Of a DNA stretch of 9,022 nt, positions 1-6,257 are shown in pieces. The stretch is from the NCBI GenBank assembly GCA_035547155.1, contig DASZVJ010000232.1, forward strand, positions 1 through 9,022, written 5' to 3'. Under the pieces are notes generated by a model that was not told where the DNA came from, ran no database searches, and saw only the letters and a list, made by a program, of their open reading frames with translations. The DNA is from CAZNMF01 sp035547155 (GTDB lineage Bacteria; Acidobacteriota; Vicinamibacteria; Vicinamibacterales; SCN-69-37). Each line of letters begins with the position of its first letter. Position 1 is the stretch's first letter. The position numbers and the translations under genes were made by a program.

Positions 1-1
1 G

Positions 2-130
2 GGCCTCGATCTCGTCCTGATCTCCCGCCATCTCGAGCGCATCGGCGACCACGCGACGAACATCGCCGAGGACGTCATCTTCATGGTCTCGGCGAAGGAC
101 GTGAGACACCAGCAAGAAGAGCACAAATAG
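2..130 (+). CDS. phoU: PhoU, phosphate transport/signalling regulator (3' end only)
   Basis: The window begins inside this gene. Frame 2 gives 42 residues and then TAG. PhoU is a cytoplasmic helical-bundle protein that damps the PhoR/PhoB phosphate response and modulates the PstSCAB transporter. The visible piece contains the family's C-terminal helix signature, LERIGDHATNIAED (residues 11-24 of the fragment), with the E..GDH..N acidic/His pattern used in metal binding by the second PhoU repeat. It is followed by a short charged tail (residues 31-42) typical of the PhoU C terminus. The start and the first repeat lie outside the window, so completeness cannot be judged. pst genes or a phoR/phoB pair would be expected upstream. 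It is separated from the next gene by a repeat-filled gap and a new promoter, so it is probably a separate transcript. Confidence 0.93.
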   Translation, partial: GLDLVLISRHLERIGDHATNIAEDVIFMVSAKDVRHQQEEHK

Positions 131-136
131 ATCGCG

Positions 137-215
137 GGTTCTGGGGTTCTGAGGTTCTCGGTTCCGAGGTTCGGGTTCCTGGGTTCTGGTTCCGGGTTCG
201 CGGTTCCGGGTTCGC
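137..215 (+). repeat. Degenerate GGTTC short tandem repeat
   Basis: GGTTC occurs eleven times, at 137, 145, 153, 160, 168, 174, 182, 188, 195, 202 and 209, spaced 6-8 nt apart. The last part is a perfect 14-nt duplication, GGTTCCGGGTTCGC at 188-201 and 202-215. It fills the gap between phoU and the padR promoter and stops 6 nt before the -35 box. There is no reading frame or strong hairpin in it. Slippage or a dispersed simple-repeat family could explain it; a function is not evident. Confidence 0.85.
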
Positions 216-221
216 GGACGC

Positions 222-250
222 TTGACAGCACATGCCGTGGCCCTGATACT
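222..250 (+). promoter_or_regulatory. Predicted sigma-70 promoter of padR-ADOP
   Basis: A perfect -35 box TTGACA (222-227) is followed after 17 bp by GATACT (245-250), which matches the -10 consensus at four of six positions. Transcription would start around 256-258, inside the inverted repeat at 249-276, giving a leader of about 20 nt before the padR ATG. Optimal spacing and the consensus -35 make this the strongest promoter visible in the window. Its overlap with the inverted repeat suggests repression at this site. Confidence 0.75.
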
Positions 251-276
251 TAGCCAGCTATACCTAACTGGCTAAG
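249..276. promoter_or_regulatory. Perfect 9-bp inverted repeat, likely PadR operator
   Basis: The left arm CTTAGCCAG (249-257) and right arm CTGGCTAAG (268-276) are exact reverse complements separated by 10 bp (CTATACCTAA). The repeat covers the end of the -10 box and the presumed transcription start, and it ends 2 nt before the padR start codon. A bound dimer there would block initiation. PadR proteins bind dyad sites and commonly repress their own operon, so autoregulation of padR-ADOP is the natural inference. The identity of the binding protein is inferred from position only. Confidence 0.72.
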
Positions 277-278
277 CT

Positions 279-614
279 ATGAGCAAACATACGAACGACC
301 GGCTGCAAGGCACGCTGGACCTGCTGGTCCTCAAGATCCTCGCGCGGAGCGGGCCGCTGCACGGGTACGCGATCGCCCAGCGGATCCATCAGGTCACCGA
401 CGATGGGCTGCGGATTGAGGAAGGCTCGCTCTACCCCGCGCTGCAGCGGATGACCACGTCGAAGTGGCTCACGGGCGCGTGGGGCACGACGGATACCGGG
501 CGCCGCGCGCGGTATTACACGGTCACGGCCGCCGGGAAACGCCAGCTGCAGGACGAAGAAGCGCGATGGCGGCAGCTCACGCTCGCCGTCGACAAAGCGC
601 TGCGGCTCGCCTGA
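279..614 (+). CDS. PadR-family transcriptional regulator (ADOP-associated type)
   Basis: This is a 111-residue winged-helix DNA-binding protein. Residues 10-20 (QGTLDLLVLKI) open the PadR domain. GPLHGYAIAQRI (25-36) forms helix 2 and the turn, and EEGSLYPALQRM (47-58) is the recognition-helix signature of the family. The wing lies around residues 66-82, with the conserved RARYYTVTAAGKRQL. A short C-terminal helix (90-110) would dimerise. The length is that of the short acidobacterial PadR subgroup without a large effector domain. ATG at 279 is chosen because the family starts some ten residues before QGTLDLL. No convincing Shine-Dalgarno precedes it. Nine nucleotides separate it from the ADOP permease gene, which it probably represses through the dyad at 249-276. 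The inducing ligand is not predictable. Confidence 0.93.
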   Translation: MSKHTNDRLQGTLDLLVLKILARSGPLHGYAIAQRIHQVTDDGLRIEEGSLYPALQRMTTSKWLTGAWGTTDTGRRARYYTVTAAGKRQLQDEEARWRQLTLAVDKALRLA

Positions 615-616
615 GG
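613..616 (+). promoter_or_regulatory. Shine-Dalgarno of the ADOP gene, overlapping the padR stop
   Basis: GAGG at 613-616 shares two bases with the padR TGA (612-614) and lies 7 nt before the ATG at 624. It supports that start and implies translational coupling of regulator and permease. Confidence 0.6.
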
Positions 617-623
617 CGCTCGT

Positions 624-3296
624 ATGTCTGCCCTCACGAGACTCTGGAATTTGCTGTCACGCCGCCGGCGCGAGCGCGAGCTGCAGGACGAAATCGACAC
701 GCACGTCGCGCTGCTCGAAGACGCGGCGCGGACCGACGGACTCGACGGCGATCGTGCGCGCCACGATGCACGCCGGCGCTTCGGCAACCCGACGGCATAT
801 CGCGAACAGGCCGTCGGCGCGGGCATGACCGCATGGCTCGCCGACGTGGCGCAAGACGTACGACACGGGCTTCGCCAGATGCGCCGCTCGCCCGGACTCA
901 CGCTCGCCGTCATCGTCACACTCGCGCTCGGCATCGGCGGCACCACGGCCGTCTTCAGCGTCGTCGATGCGTTGTTCCTGCGCGCGCCGGCGAGCGTCGG
1001 CGATCCTTCATCGCTCCGACGGCTGTTCATCGGCCGCGACAGCGGCATGATGACGACGGGCCGCGCGGGCCCTGGCTTCTGGGACGATGCCGTCGTGATG
1101 CGGCCGCGCACGTCGACCGCCGCGTTGGCGAGTGTCGCGGCGTATGCGTCGCCGACGATCGTCAGCCTTGGCCGCGGTGCGGACGCGCGCTCCGTCCACG
1201 CGAGTCTCGCCGGCGCCGACTTCTTCCGCGTGCTGGACGTACCGCCGGCGCGCGGCCGGATCTTCGGGCCGCGGGACGATCAGCCTGGCGCGCCCGCGGC
1301 CGTGCTCATCGGCCACGAGTTGTGGATGACGCGATTCGGCGGCGCTGACGATGTCATCGGTACGCACGTGCAACTGGGCGGCACGCTCGTGGAGATCGTC
1401 GGCGTGATGCCGAACGGCTTCATCGGCGTCGACGCCGATCCGGTCGACGTGTGGGTGCCGCCGTCAATTGCGCAGGCGGTCGGTCTCGAGAGCGGCGAGG
1501 GTTGGCGCGCGGACACGCTCGGTATGCATTTCGTCGCGCGGCTGGCGCACGGCGCGAACGAATCAACGGCCGGCCTCGAGGCAGCCTCCGCGCTCCGCGA
1601 GGCTGCTCGAGCGACACCCGCTCTCGATCCGACGCCCGAAGTACGGATGACGCCGATCGTCCTGAGAGGCCAAAATCCTGGCCCCGCGAGGAGCGGGGAC
1701 CTGCTGCCGCTGTGGCTGGCGGTCGTCTCCGCGCTCGTCCTGCTGATTGCGTGCGCGAACGTCGCGAATCTGCTGCTCGCGCGCGCCGTGGCGCGCCAGC
1801 GCGATCTCGCCATGCGCCTGTCGCTCGGCGCCGGATCGTGGCGCATCGCGCGGCAGCAGCTCATCGAGAGCCTGTTGCTCGCGCTCTGCGGCGGCGCGGC
1901 AGGCATCGTCGCGACGCAATGGGCGATGGCGCTGATGCGGCGATTCCCACTGCCTCCGGCGGCGGAACGGATCGACGGACGCCTGCTGCTGTTCGCGCTC
2001 GCGCTGTCGCTCCTCACGAGTCTGCTCTTCGGCCTGCTGCCGGCGATCCGCGCGACGCGCGTCGATCCGGTGAAGGCCCTGCGGCAGTCTCATGCGTCTG
2101 GCGGCCTCGCGCGCGATCGCACGCGCCGTGTGCTGGTCGCGGCGCAGATCGCGCTGTCGCTGCCGCTGCTCGCCGGCGCGGGACTGTTCGCTCAATCGCT
2201 GCGCCAGGCGTGGGCCGTCAAGACCGGCTTCGACGTCGACCATCTGCTAGTCGCCAAAGTCGATCTACAGCACGCCAGCTATGCTCCGGATGCCCGCGAG
2301 GCGTTCTACAACCTCGCCGTCGCGCGGTTGTCGAGTGTGCCGGGCGTCGACCGCGCCGCGGTGGCGCACTTTCCGCCGTTCTCCGGCGACGTCGGCCTTC
2401 CTCTTGCGTGGCTCATCCCTGGCCGCGCCGAACAGATGCGCCAGATCAATTTAGGCAACGTGGTCGGCGCCGGGTATTTCGAGACCGTCGGCACGCGGCT
2501 GCTGCGCGGTCGAGGCATCGACGCGACTGACGTCCGCGGTTCAGAGCTCGTCGCTGTCGTCAACGAGTCGATGGCGCGTCTGATGGCCGACAACGGCGAC
2601 GTCGTCGGCCGATGCATTCCGCTCAATCGCCAAGTACGGATCGGGGGGTGCACGCGCATCGTTGGTGTGGTCGAGGATCAGCAGGGCTGGTTCCTCTCTC
2701 CAATGATTCGGCCGCGCATCTTCAAGGCTTGGGCGCAGGGGCCGGACGTCGTTCCCAGCGTTTTCGGTCCGCCGACGATCGTCGTGCGCGCGGCCGGCGA
2801 TCCGCATCGAATCGCCGCGGCCGTCCAGACGGCCATTCAAGGGTTGCGATCGGACCTGCCGTTCGTGTCCGTCGATCTGCCGATCGACTCGATCGGCACG
2901 TCGTATCGCCTCGGCGCGACGCTATTCGGCGCGTTCGCCGTCCTCGCGCTTGTACTCGCGGCCGTGGGTCTGTACGGCGTGCTCGGCTACTTCGTCACCG
3001 AGCGCACGCCGGAGATCGCGATCCGGCTCAGCCTCGGCGCCTCACGACCTGCTGTTCTCGGCCTGGTCGCCAGGCAGGGGCTCGCGCTCGTCATCGTCGG
3101 CATGATCGCGGGGCTCGCCATCGCGCTGATTGGCGCGCGGTATCTCCAGTCACTTCTGTTTGGTATTACCACGCACGATCCGCTGTCGTTCGCGACAGCC
3201 ACGACGTCTCTGCTCGTCGTTGCGCTGCTCGCGGCGCTTCTTCCCGCCCGCCGCGCGACGCAGATCGATCCGATCGTGGCGTTGCGACAGGAGTAG
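624..3296 (+). CDS. ADOP-family duplicated ABC-type permease (MacB/FtsX-like)
   Basis: This is an 890-residue inner-membrane protein made of two MacB-like permease units fused in tandem. Residues 1-85 are the charged helical prefix domain typical of the family, with the conserved RRFGN at 51-55. Transmembrane helix 1 is at about 92-116. A periplasmic MacB_PCD-type domain (about 120-345) and an FtsX membrane domain with helices near 361-385, 410-437 and 452-475 follow. The second unit repeats this: a helix near 503-525, a periplasmic domain to about 760, then helices near 766-788, 812-838 and 857-875. The duplication is visible in the pairs LAMRLSLGAG (395-404) / IAIRLSLGAS (798-807) and TRVDPVKALR (478-487) / TQIDPIVALR (879-888). 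There is no ATP-binding domain and no ATPase gene nearby, hence 'orphan'. Relatives of MacB act in efflux or mechanotransmission, but the ADOP substrate is unknown. It is co-transcribed with padR. Confidence 0.95.
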   Translation: MSALTRLWNLLSRRRRERELQDEIDTHVALLEDAARTDGLDGDRARHDARRRFGNPTAYREQAVGAGMTAWLADVAQDVRHGLRQMRRSPGLTLAVIVTLALGIGGTTAVFSVVDALFLRAPASVGDPSSLRRLFIGRDSGMMTTGRAGPGFWDDAVVMRPRTSTAALASVAAYASPTIVSLGRGADARSVHASLAGADFFRVLDVPPARGRIFGPRDDQPGAPAAVLIGHELWMTRFGGADDVIGTHVQLGGTLVEIVGVMPNGFIGVDADPVDVWVPPSIAQAVGLESGEGWRADTLGMHFVARLAHGANESTAGLEAASALREAARATPALDPTPEVRMTPIVLRGQNPGPARSGDLLPLWLAVVSALVLLIACANVANLLLARAVARQRDLAMRLSLGAGSWRIARQQLIESLLLALCGGAAGIVATQWAMALMRRFPLPPAAERIDGRLLLFALALSLLTSLLFGLLPAIRATRVDPVKALRQSHASGGLARDRTRRVLVAAQIALSLPLLAGAGLFAQSLRQAWAVKTGFDVDHLLVAKVDLQHASYAPDAREAFYNLAVARLSSVPGVDRAAVAHFPPFSGDVGLPLAWLIPGRAEQMRQINLGNVVGAGYFETVGTRLLRGRGIDATDVRGSELVAVVNESMARLMADNGDVVGRCIPLNRQVRIGGCTRIVGVVEDQQGWFLSPMIRPRIFKAWAQGPDVVPSVFGPPTIVVRAAGDPHRIAAAVQTAIQGLRSDLPFVSVDLPIDSIGTSYRLGATLFGAFAVLALVLAAVGLYGVLGYFVTERTPEIAIRLSLGASRPAVLGLVARQGLALVIVGMIAGLAIALIGARYLQSLLFGITTHDPLSFATATTSLLVVALLAALLPARRATQIDPIVALRQE

Positions 3297-3299
3297 ATC

Positions 3300-3324
3300 G
3301 GGCGGCCACAAGGGCCGCCTCTAC
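3300..3324 (+). repeat. Palindromic dispersed repeat, copy A
   Basis: The core GGCGGCCACAAGGGCCGCC (3301-3319) forms a perfect 7-bp GC hairpin with the loop ACAAG. The full 25-nt unit ends CTCTAC. It starts 4 nt after the ADOP stop codon, so it could act as a terminator or mRNA-protecting hairpin, although no T-tract follows. It differs from copy C (5965-5989, opposite strand) at one base and from copy B (5902-5926) at two. Confidence 0.85.
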
Positions 3325-3332
3325 GGTCCATT

Positions 3333-3373
3333 CCCTTGGCCCGTTGGTCCCTTCGTCCCTTGGTCCCTTTCGT
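3333..3373 (+). repeat. Octamer tandem repeat CCCTTSGT
   Basis: Successive 8-nt units run CCCTTGGC, CCGTTGGT, CCCTTCGT, CCCTTGGT and then a 9-nt CCCTTTCGT. They fill the spacer between the hairpin repeat after ADOP and the yacG -10 element. Antisense frames through it give low-complexity KG/RD peptides, so it is non-coding. Confidence 0.8.
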
Positions 3374-3375
3374 CT

Positions 3376-3381
3376 TATAGA
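3376..3381 (+). promoter_or_regulatory. Putative -10 element of yacG (near-leaderless)
   Basis: TATAGA lies only 8 nt before the yacG ATG at 3390. With normal spacing the transcript would start at about 3387-3390, on or just before the start codon. No matching -35 box is seen at 16-18 bp. The same geometry occurs upstream of the genes starting at 7873 and 8175, which raises confidence somewhat. Confidence 0.45.
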
Positions 3382-3389
3382 ATGTCCCG

Positions 3390-3581
3390 ATGTCGTCGCC
3401 CACGCTGTGCGTGCAATGTCGCCAGCGGCCGGTGGATCCGCGCTGGCGGCCGTTCTGCAGCGAGCGCTGCAAGACGATCGACCTCGGGCGATGGCTGTCT
3501 GGTGACTACCGCATTCCGACGAGCCCGGCGTCCGCCGGCGATCCGGAAGACGACGAGACGCCCGACGATGACCAGCCGTAG
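3390..3581 (+). CDS. yacG: YacG, zinc-ribbon DNA gyrase inhibitor
   Basis: This is a 63-residue protein with the complete YacG signature. Zinc ligands are Cys7 and Cys10 (CVQC) and Cys23 and Cys27 (CSERC). They are followed by the conserved block KTIDLGRWLSGDYRIP (28-43) and an acidic tail (51-62). In E. coli YacG binds GyrB and blocks DNA binding by gyrase. Size and motif spacing are normal for the family. ATG at 3390 places Cys7 at the usual distance from the start. No Shine-Dalgarno is visible; a -10-like TATAGA lies 8 nt upstream, so the mRNA may be leaderless. It is followed 19 nt later by citrate synthase on the same strand, so the two are probably co-transcribed. This is a different partner from the coaE context seen in Proteobacteria. 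Confidence 0.93.
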   Translation: MSSPTLCVQCRQRPVDPRWRPFCSERCKTIDLGRWLSGDYRIPTSPASAGDPEDDETPDDDQP

Positions 3582-3600
3582 CAAGGATTGCGCGTAACGT

Positions 3601-4884
3601 ATGGCCGACACTCTCACGATCACCGACAACCGCACCGGCAAGCAGTACGAGATTCCGATCGAGCTCGGCGCCATCAAGGCGATGGATCTCCGGCAGATTC
3701 GCACATCGCCCGAGGACTTCGGGCTGATGACGTACGACCCCGCGTTCCAGAACACCGCGTCGTGCCGCAGCCGGATCACGTTCATCGACGGCGACAAGGG
3801 CATCCTGCTCTATCGCGGCTATCCGATCGAACAGCTCGCCGAGCACAGCACGTTCCTCGACGTCGCCTATCTCCTGCTCAACGGCGAGCTGCCGACCGGC
3901 GCGGAGCACGACGTGTGGGAACAGCAGTTGTCGGCACAACCCGGGTTGCCCGACACGGCGAAGCACTTCCTCGACGGCTTCCAGCGCGACGCGCACTCGA
4001 TGGGCGTGTTCCTGTCGCTCGTCGGCGCGCTGTCGACCTACTATCCGGATGCGAAGCACGTCGCCAACGTCGGCGATCGGCTGCGGCAGATCCGCCGCAT
4101 CATCGCGCAGGTGCCAATCGTCGGCGCGTGGGCGTATCGCCATCACGCGGGCCTGCCGCTCGTCGCGCCGGACAGCAATCTCAGCTACGCGGGCAACTTC
4201 CTCAGCATGCTCTTCCGCAAAGGATCGAAGCCCTACAAGCCCGATCCCGTGCTGGAACGCGCGCTCGACGTGCTGTTCATCCTGCACGCCGATCACGAGC
4301 AGAACTGCAGCACGAACGCGATGCGTGGCATCGGCAGCTCGCACGCCGATCCGTACTCGGCGCTCGCGGGCGCGGCTGCGGCGCTCTACGGGCCGTTGCA
4401 CGGCGGCGCGAACGAGGCCGTGCTCCGCATGCTGCAGGAGATCGGATCGGTCAGCCACATCCCCGAGTTCATCGCAAAGGTGAAGAAGGGCGAGGGCCGG
4501 CTGATGGGCTTCGGCCATCGCGTGTACAAGTCGTACGATCCGCGCGCGCGCATCATCAAGCGGACGGCCGACGAAGTGTTCCAGGTCACGGGCCGCAACC
4601 CGCTGCTCGACATCGCGCTCGAGCTCGAGCGGATCGCGCTCGAGGACGACTACTTCATCAGCCGCAAGCTGTACCCGAACGTCGACTTCTACTCGGGCCT
4701 CATCTATCAGGCGATGGGCTTCCCGGTGGAGATGTTCCCCGTCCTGTTCGCGATTCCGCGCACGGCGGGCTGGCTCGCGCAGTGGGACGAGCTGATGCGC
4801 GACACCGAGCAGAAGATCGCGCGGCCGCGGCAGATCTACATCGGCGCCGCGCGGCGCGACGTCGACACGTCGTCCAGCCGCTGA
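3601..4884 (+). CDS. gltA: Citrate synthase (hexameric GltA type)
   Basis: This 427-residue cytoplasmic enzyme condenses acetyl-CoA with oxaloacetate to citrate, the entry step of the TCA cycle. Its length and N-terminal beta region (residues 1-60) match the bacterial type II GltA. The catalytic triad is visible: His267 in GPLHGGANE, His306 in GFGHRVYK and Asp362 in NVDFYSG, equivalent to E. coli His264, His305 and Asp362. Also conserved are LHADHEQNCSTN (228-239), the substrate-binding arginine of GHRVY, and ARPRQIY (407-413). The start is supported by MADTLTITDN, usual for the family. A possible AAGGA (3583-3587) lies 13 nt upstream, longer than ideal. It sits 19 nt after yacG and 9 nt before the M28/glutaminyl-cyclase-like gene, whose ribosome site overlaps the gltA stop, so the three genes look like one operon. 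NADH regulation cannot be judged here. Confidence 0.97.
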   Translation: MADTLTITDNRTGKQYEIPIELGAIKAMDLRQIRTSPEDFGLMTYDPAFQNTASCRSRITFIDGDKGILLYRGYPIEQLAEHSTFLDVAYLLLNGELPTGAEHDVWEQQLSAQPGLPDTAKHFLDGFQRDAHSMGVFLSLVGALSTYYPDAKHVANVGDRLRQIRRIIAQVPIVGAWAYRHHAGLPLVAPDSNLSYAGNFLSMLFRKGSKPYKPDPVLERALDVLFILHADHEQNCSTNAMRGIGSSHADPYSALAGAAAALYGPLHGGANEAVLRMLQEIGSVSHIPEFIAKVKKGEGRLMGFGHRVYKSYDPRARIIKRTADEVFQVTGRNPLLDIALELERIALEDDYFISRKLYPNVDFYSGLIYQAMGFPVEMFPVLFAIPRTAGWLAQWDELMRDTEQKIARPRQIYIGAARRDVDTSSSR

Positions 4885-4887
4885 GGA
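4883..4887 (+). promoter_or_regulatory. Shine-Dalgarno deciding the GTG start at 4894
   Basis: GAGGA at 4883-4887 overlaps the gltA TGA (4882-4884) and lies 6 nt before GTG 4894. The next in-frame ATG is about 100 codons later, past the signal peptide and into the catalytic domain, so the GTG is the only sensible start. Confidence 0.65.
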
Positions 4888-4893
4888 CGCGAC

Positions 4894-5862
4894 GTGAGAC
4901 GCACGGTCGCTGCCCTCGGTATTGTCGCGGCCCTCGTCGCCGGTGCGCTCGCCTCGTCGACGCGTGCCGCCGCGAGTGCGCCGCAGGCACCGGCGGCGGC
5001 GCGAGGGCAAGCGTCGACGCCGGCCGCATTCGACGGCGCGAAGGCGTTCGAGCATCTGAAACAGGTGGTCGCGATCGGACCGCGGCCGTCCGGATCGCCC
5101 GAGCTGCGTGAGACGCGCGCGTACATCACGCATCAGCTCGCGTCCATCGGGCTGACCGTGCAGGAACAGCGCTTCATCGGCGAGACGCCTCGCGGGCCCG
5201 TCGACATGGTGAACCTGATCGTGCGTCTGCCCGGCCGGCGCGCCGATCGGATCGTCATCGGCGGCCACTACGACACCAAGCCGATCGCCGGTATGCGCTT
5301 CGTCGGCGCGAGCGACGGCGCGTCGAGCGCGGCGTTTCTCGTCGAGCTCGCGCGCGCGCTCAAGGGCCGGCCGCACGACCTCACCTACGAGCTCGTCTGG
5401 TTCGACGGCGAGGAAGCCGTCTGCCGCGGCTGGGACGACTGCGGCAAGCCTGGATCACCCGACAACACGTACGGCAGCCGCTTCTACGTGCAAGCGGCGA
5501 AAAAGGCGGGCGCGCTGCCATCGCTCAAGACGATGATTCTCGTCGACATGATCGGCGCCGACGGCCTGATTCTGCGCCGCGAGACGAAATCTACCGCGTG
5601 GCTGACCGACACGATCTGGAACACCGCACGCCGCCTCGCGTACGGTCACGTCTTCGTCGATGCGAGCCTGCCAGTCGAAGACGATCACCTGCCGTTCCTC
5701 GAGGCAGGCGTGCCGTCCGTCGATCTGATCGATCTGCAGGACTATCCGTACTGGCACACGGCCGACGATACGCTGGCGCACGTCAGCGCGCGTAGTCTGC
5801 AGATCGTTGGCGATGTGTTGATCGCGGCGCTGCCGGAGATCGACGCGAAGCTGGCGCGGTAG
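4894..5862 (+). CDS. Secreted M28-family metalloenzyme, glutaminyl-peptide cyclotransferase-like
   Basis: This is a 322-residue protein with a Sec signal peptide: positive MRR, a hydrophobic stretch at 6-20, and an Ala-rich cleavage area around 25-29. An Ala/Pro linker leads to an M28-type alpha/beta zinc domain (about 48-320). Likely metal and catalytic residues are His125 and Asp127 (GHYDTK), Asp141 (VGASDGASS), Glu173-Glu174 (DGEEA), Asp218 (VDMIGAD) and His288 (YWHT). Several features match glutaminyl cyclases rather than generic aminopeptidases: the tryptophan after the Glu pair (Trp180), the following YGSRFY (193-198), EDDHLPFL (262-269) and the Trp287-His288 pair before TADD. Such enzymes convert N-terminal Gln to pyroglutamate on exported proteins. 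An M28 aminopeptidase is the main alternative. It starts with GTG and is coupled to gltA. No functional link to citrate synthesis is evident. Confidence 0.88.
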   Translation: MRRTVAALGIVAALVAGALASSTRAAASAPQAPAAARGQASTPAAFDGAKAFEHLKQVVAIGPRPSGSPELRETRAYITHQLASIGLTVQEQRFIGETPRGPVDMVNLIVRLPGRRADRIVIGGHYDTKPIAGMRFVGASDGASSAAFLVELARALKGRPHDLTYELVWFDGEEAVCRGWDDCGKPGSPDNTYGSRFYVQAAKKAGALPSLKTMILVDMIGADGLILRRETKSTAWLTDTIWNTARRLAYGHVFVDASLPVEDDHLPFLEAGVPSVDLIDLQDYPYWHTADDTLAHVSARSLQIVGDVLIAALPEIDAKLAR

Positions 5863-5865
5863 GGT

Positions 5866-5895
5866 CGGGCTACGGACTCCGGGCCACGGGCTACG
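5866..5895 (+). repeat. CGGGCTACG direct repeat in the convergent spacer
   Basis: CGGGCTACG occurs at 5866-5874 and again at 5887-5895. A related inverted copy (CCCGTAGCC, 5952-5960) lies on the other side of the hairpin repeat. The spacer 5863-5996 contains no supportable gene; it consists of these words plus the two palindromic repeat copies. Confidence 0.6.
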
Positions 5896-5901
5896 ACGAC
5901 C

Positions 5902-5926
5902 GGGCGGACACAAGGGCCGCCCCTAC
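5902..5926 (+). repeat. Palindromic dispersed repeat, copy B
   Basis: This is a 25-nt unit beginning GGGCGGACACAAGGGCCGCC. It matches copy A at 3300-3324 except for two positions, and the reverse complement of copy C except for one. The A at 5908 disrupts one base pair of the internal hairpin. It lies 39 nt after the stop of the glutaminyl-cyclase-like gene. Confidence 0.85.
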
Positions 5927-5964
5927 AGAATTTGTCGGCCGCAGCCCGTCGCCCGTAGCCTGGC

Positions 5965-5989
5965 GTAGGGGCGGCCCTTGTGGCCGCCC
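5965..5989 (-). repeat. Palindromic dispersed repeat, copy C
   Basis: Read on the minus strand this is the same 25-nt unit as copies A and B. On the + strand the hairpin is perfect over 8 bp: GGGCGGCC (5969-5976), loop CTTGT, GGCCGCCC (5982-5989). It begins 7 nt beyond the stop of the small membrane protein gene. Confidence 0.85.
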
Positions 5990-5996
5990 AGCAACG

Positions 5997-6257
5997 TCAG
6001 GTCCGGCGCGTCGCCCTCACCGTGATCCATCCCGCGCCGACGACGACGATGGCCCAGCCGCTGGCGGCGATGGCGCCGGCGTGTTTCGCACGCGACATGA
6101 CGTCGACCATCGACGGCGTCGGACCGCGGCCCAGCTCCGCCTCGGCCGCCAGCTGCAGATACTCGCGTGCGCCGCGCGAGACGTAGAGATCGAAGAATCC
6201 GCTCCAGACGGCGATGCCGAGCAGCAGCCACAGCGCCATCGCGACGCGCACGCTCAC
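5997..6257 (-). CDS. Small two-helix membrane protein of unknown function
   Basis: This is an 86-residue protein that I cannot assign to a named family. It has two hydrophobic segments, residues 4-24 and 60-80. They are separated by a conserved-looking, charged loop, LYVSRGAREYLQLAAEAELG (24-43), and PTPSMVDVMSRAKHAG (46-61). It ends in a basic tail (RATRRT), so both termini could be cytoplasmic. It starts with GTG at 6257, which overlaps the TGA of the upstream phosphatase gene by 4 nt (GTGA), with a weak AGGGA upstream. The tight overlap indicates translational coupling with the FHA-GAF-SpoIIE protein, suggesting a membrane partner or output component. That role is inference from position. 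A competing frame over the same DNA runs into the dispersed repeat and is a shadow. Confidence 0.72.
   Translation of the reverse strand: MSVRVAMALWLLLGIAVWSGFFDLYVSRGAREYLQLAAEAELGRGPTPSMVDVMSRAKHAGAIAASGWAIVVVGAGWITVRATRRT

Larger units (their letters stand above)
5902..5989. terminator. Possible bidirectional terminator between convergent genes
   Basis: Copies B and C face each other, so their 25-nt arms could pair with a single mismatch around a 38-nt loop (5927-5964), in addition to their own internal hairpins. The element sits between the convergent ends of the genes stopping at 5862 (+) and 5997 (-), where a bidirectional terminator is expected. There is no T-tract, so this rests on structure and position only. 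Confidence 0.4.

Noticed and set aside
137..215. CRISPR array or iteron-type origin
   Set aside because: Units are only 5-8 nt with irregular spacing and no unique spacers; no cas or rep gene is present.
464..1348. 294-residue + frame overlapping padR and the ADOP gene
   Set aside because: Arg/Ala-rich composition with no motif, out of frame with two confident genes.
3300..3324. Classical intrinsic terminator after ADOP
   Set aside because: The hairpin is strong but no T-tract follows, and the same unit occurs elsewhere, so it is listed as a repeat.
3166..5376. 736-residue open frame on the minus strand across yacG, gltA and the M28 gene
   Set aside because: It is antisense to three clearly recognisable genes, is extremely Arg/Ala/Asp-rich without any domain, and runs through the repeat region; a GC-driven shadow.
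5923..6231. 102-residue minus-strand frame containing GGHKGRPY
   Set aside because: The C-terminal part is a translation of the palindromic repeat and the rest is out of frame with the better-supported 86-residue membrane protein.
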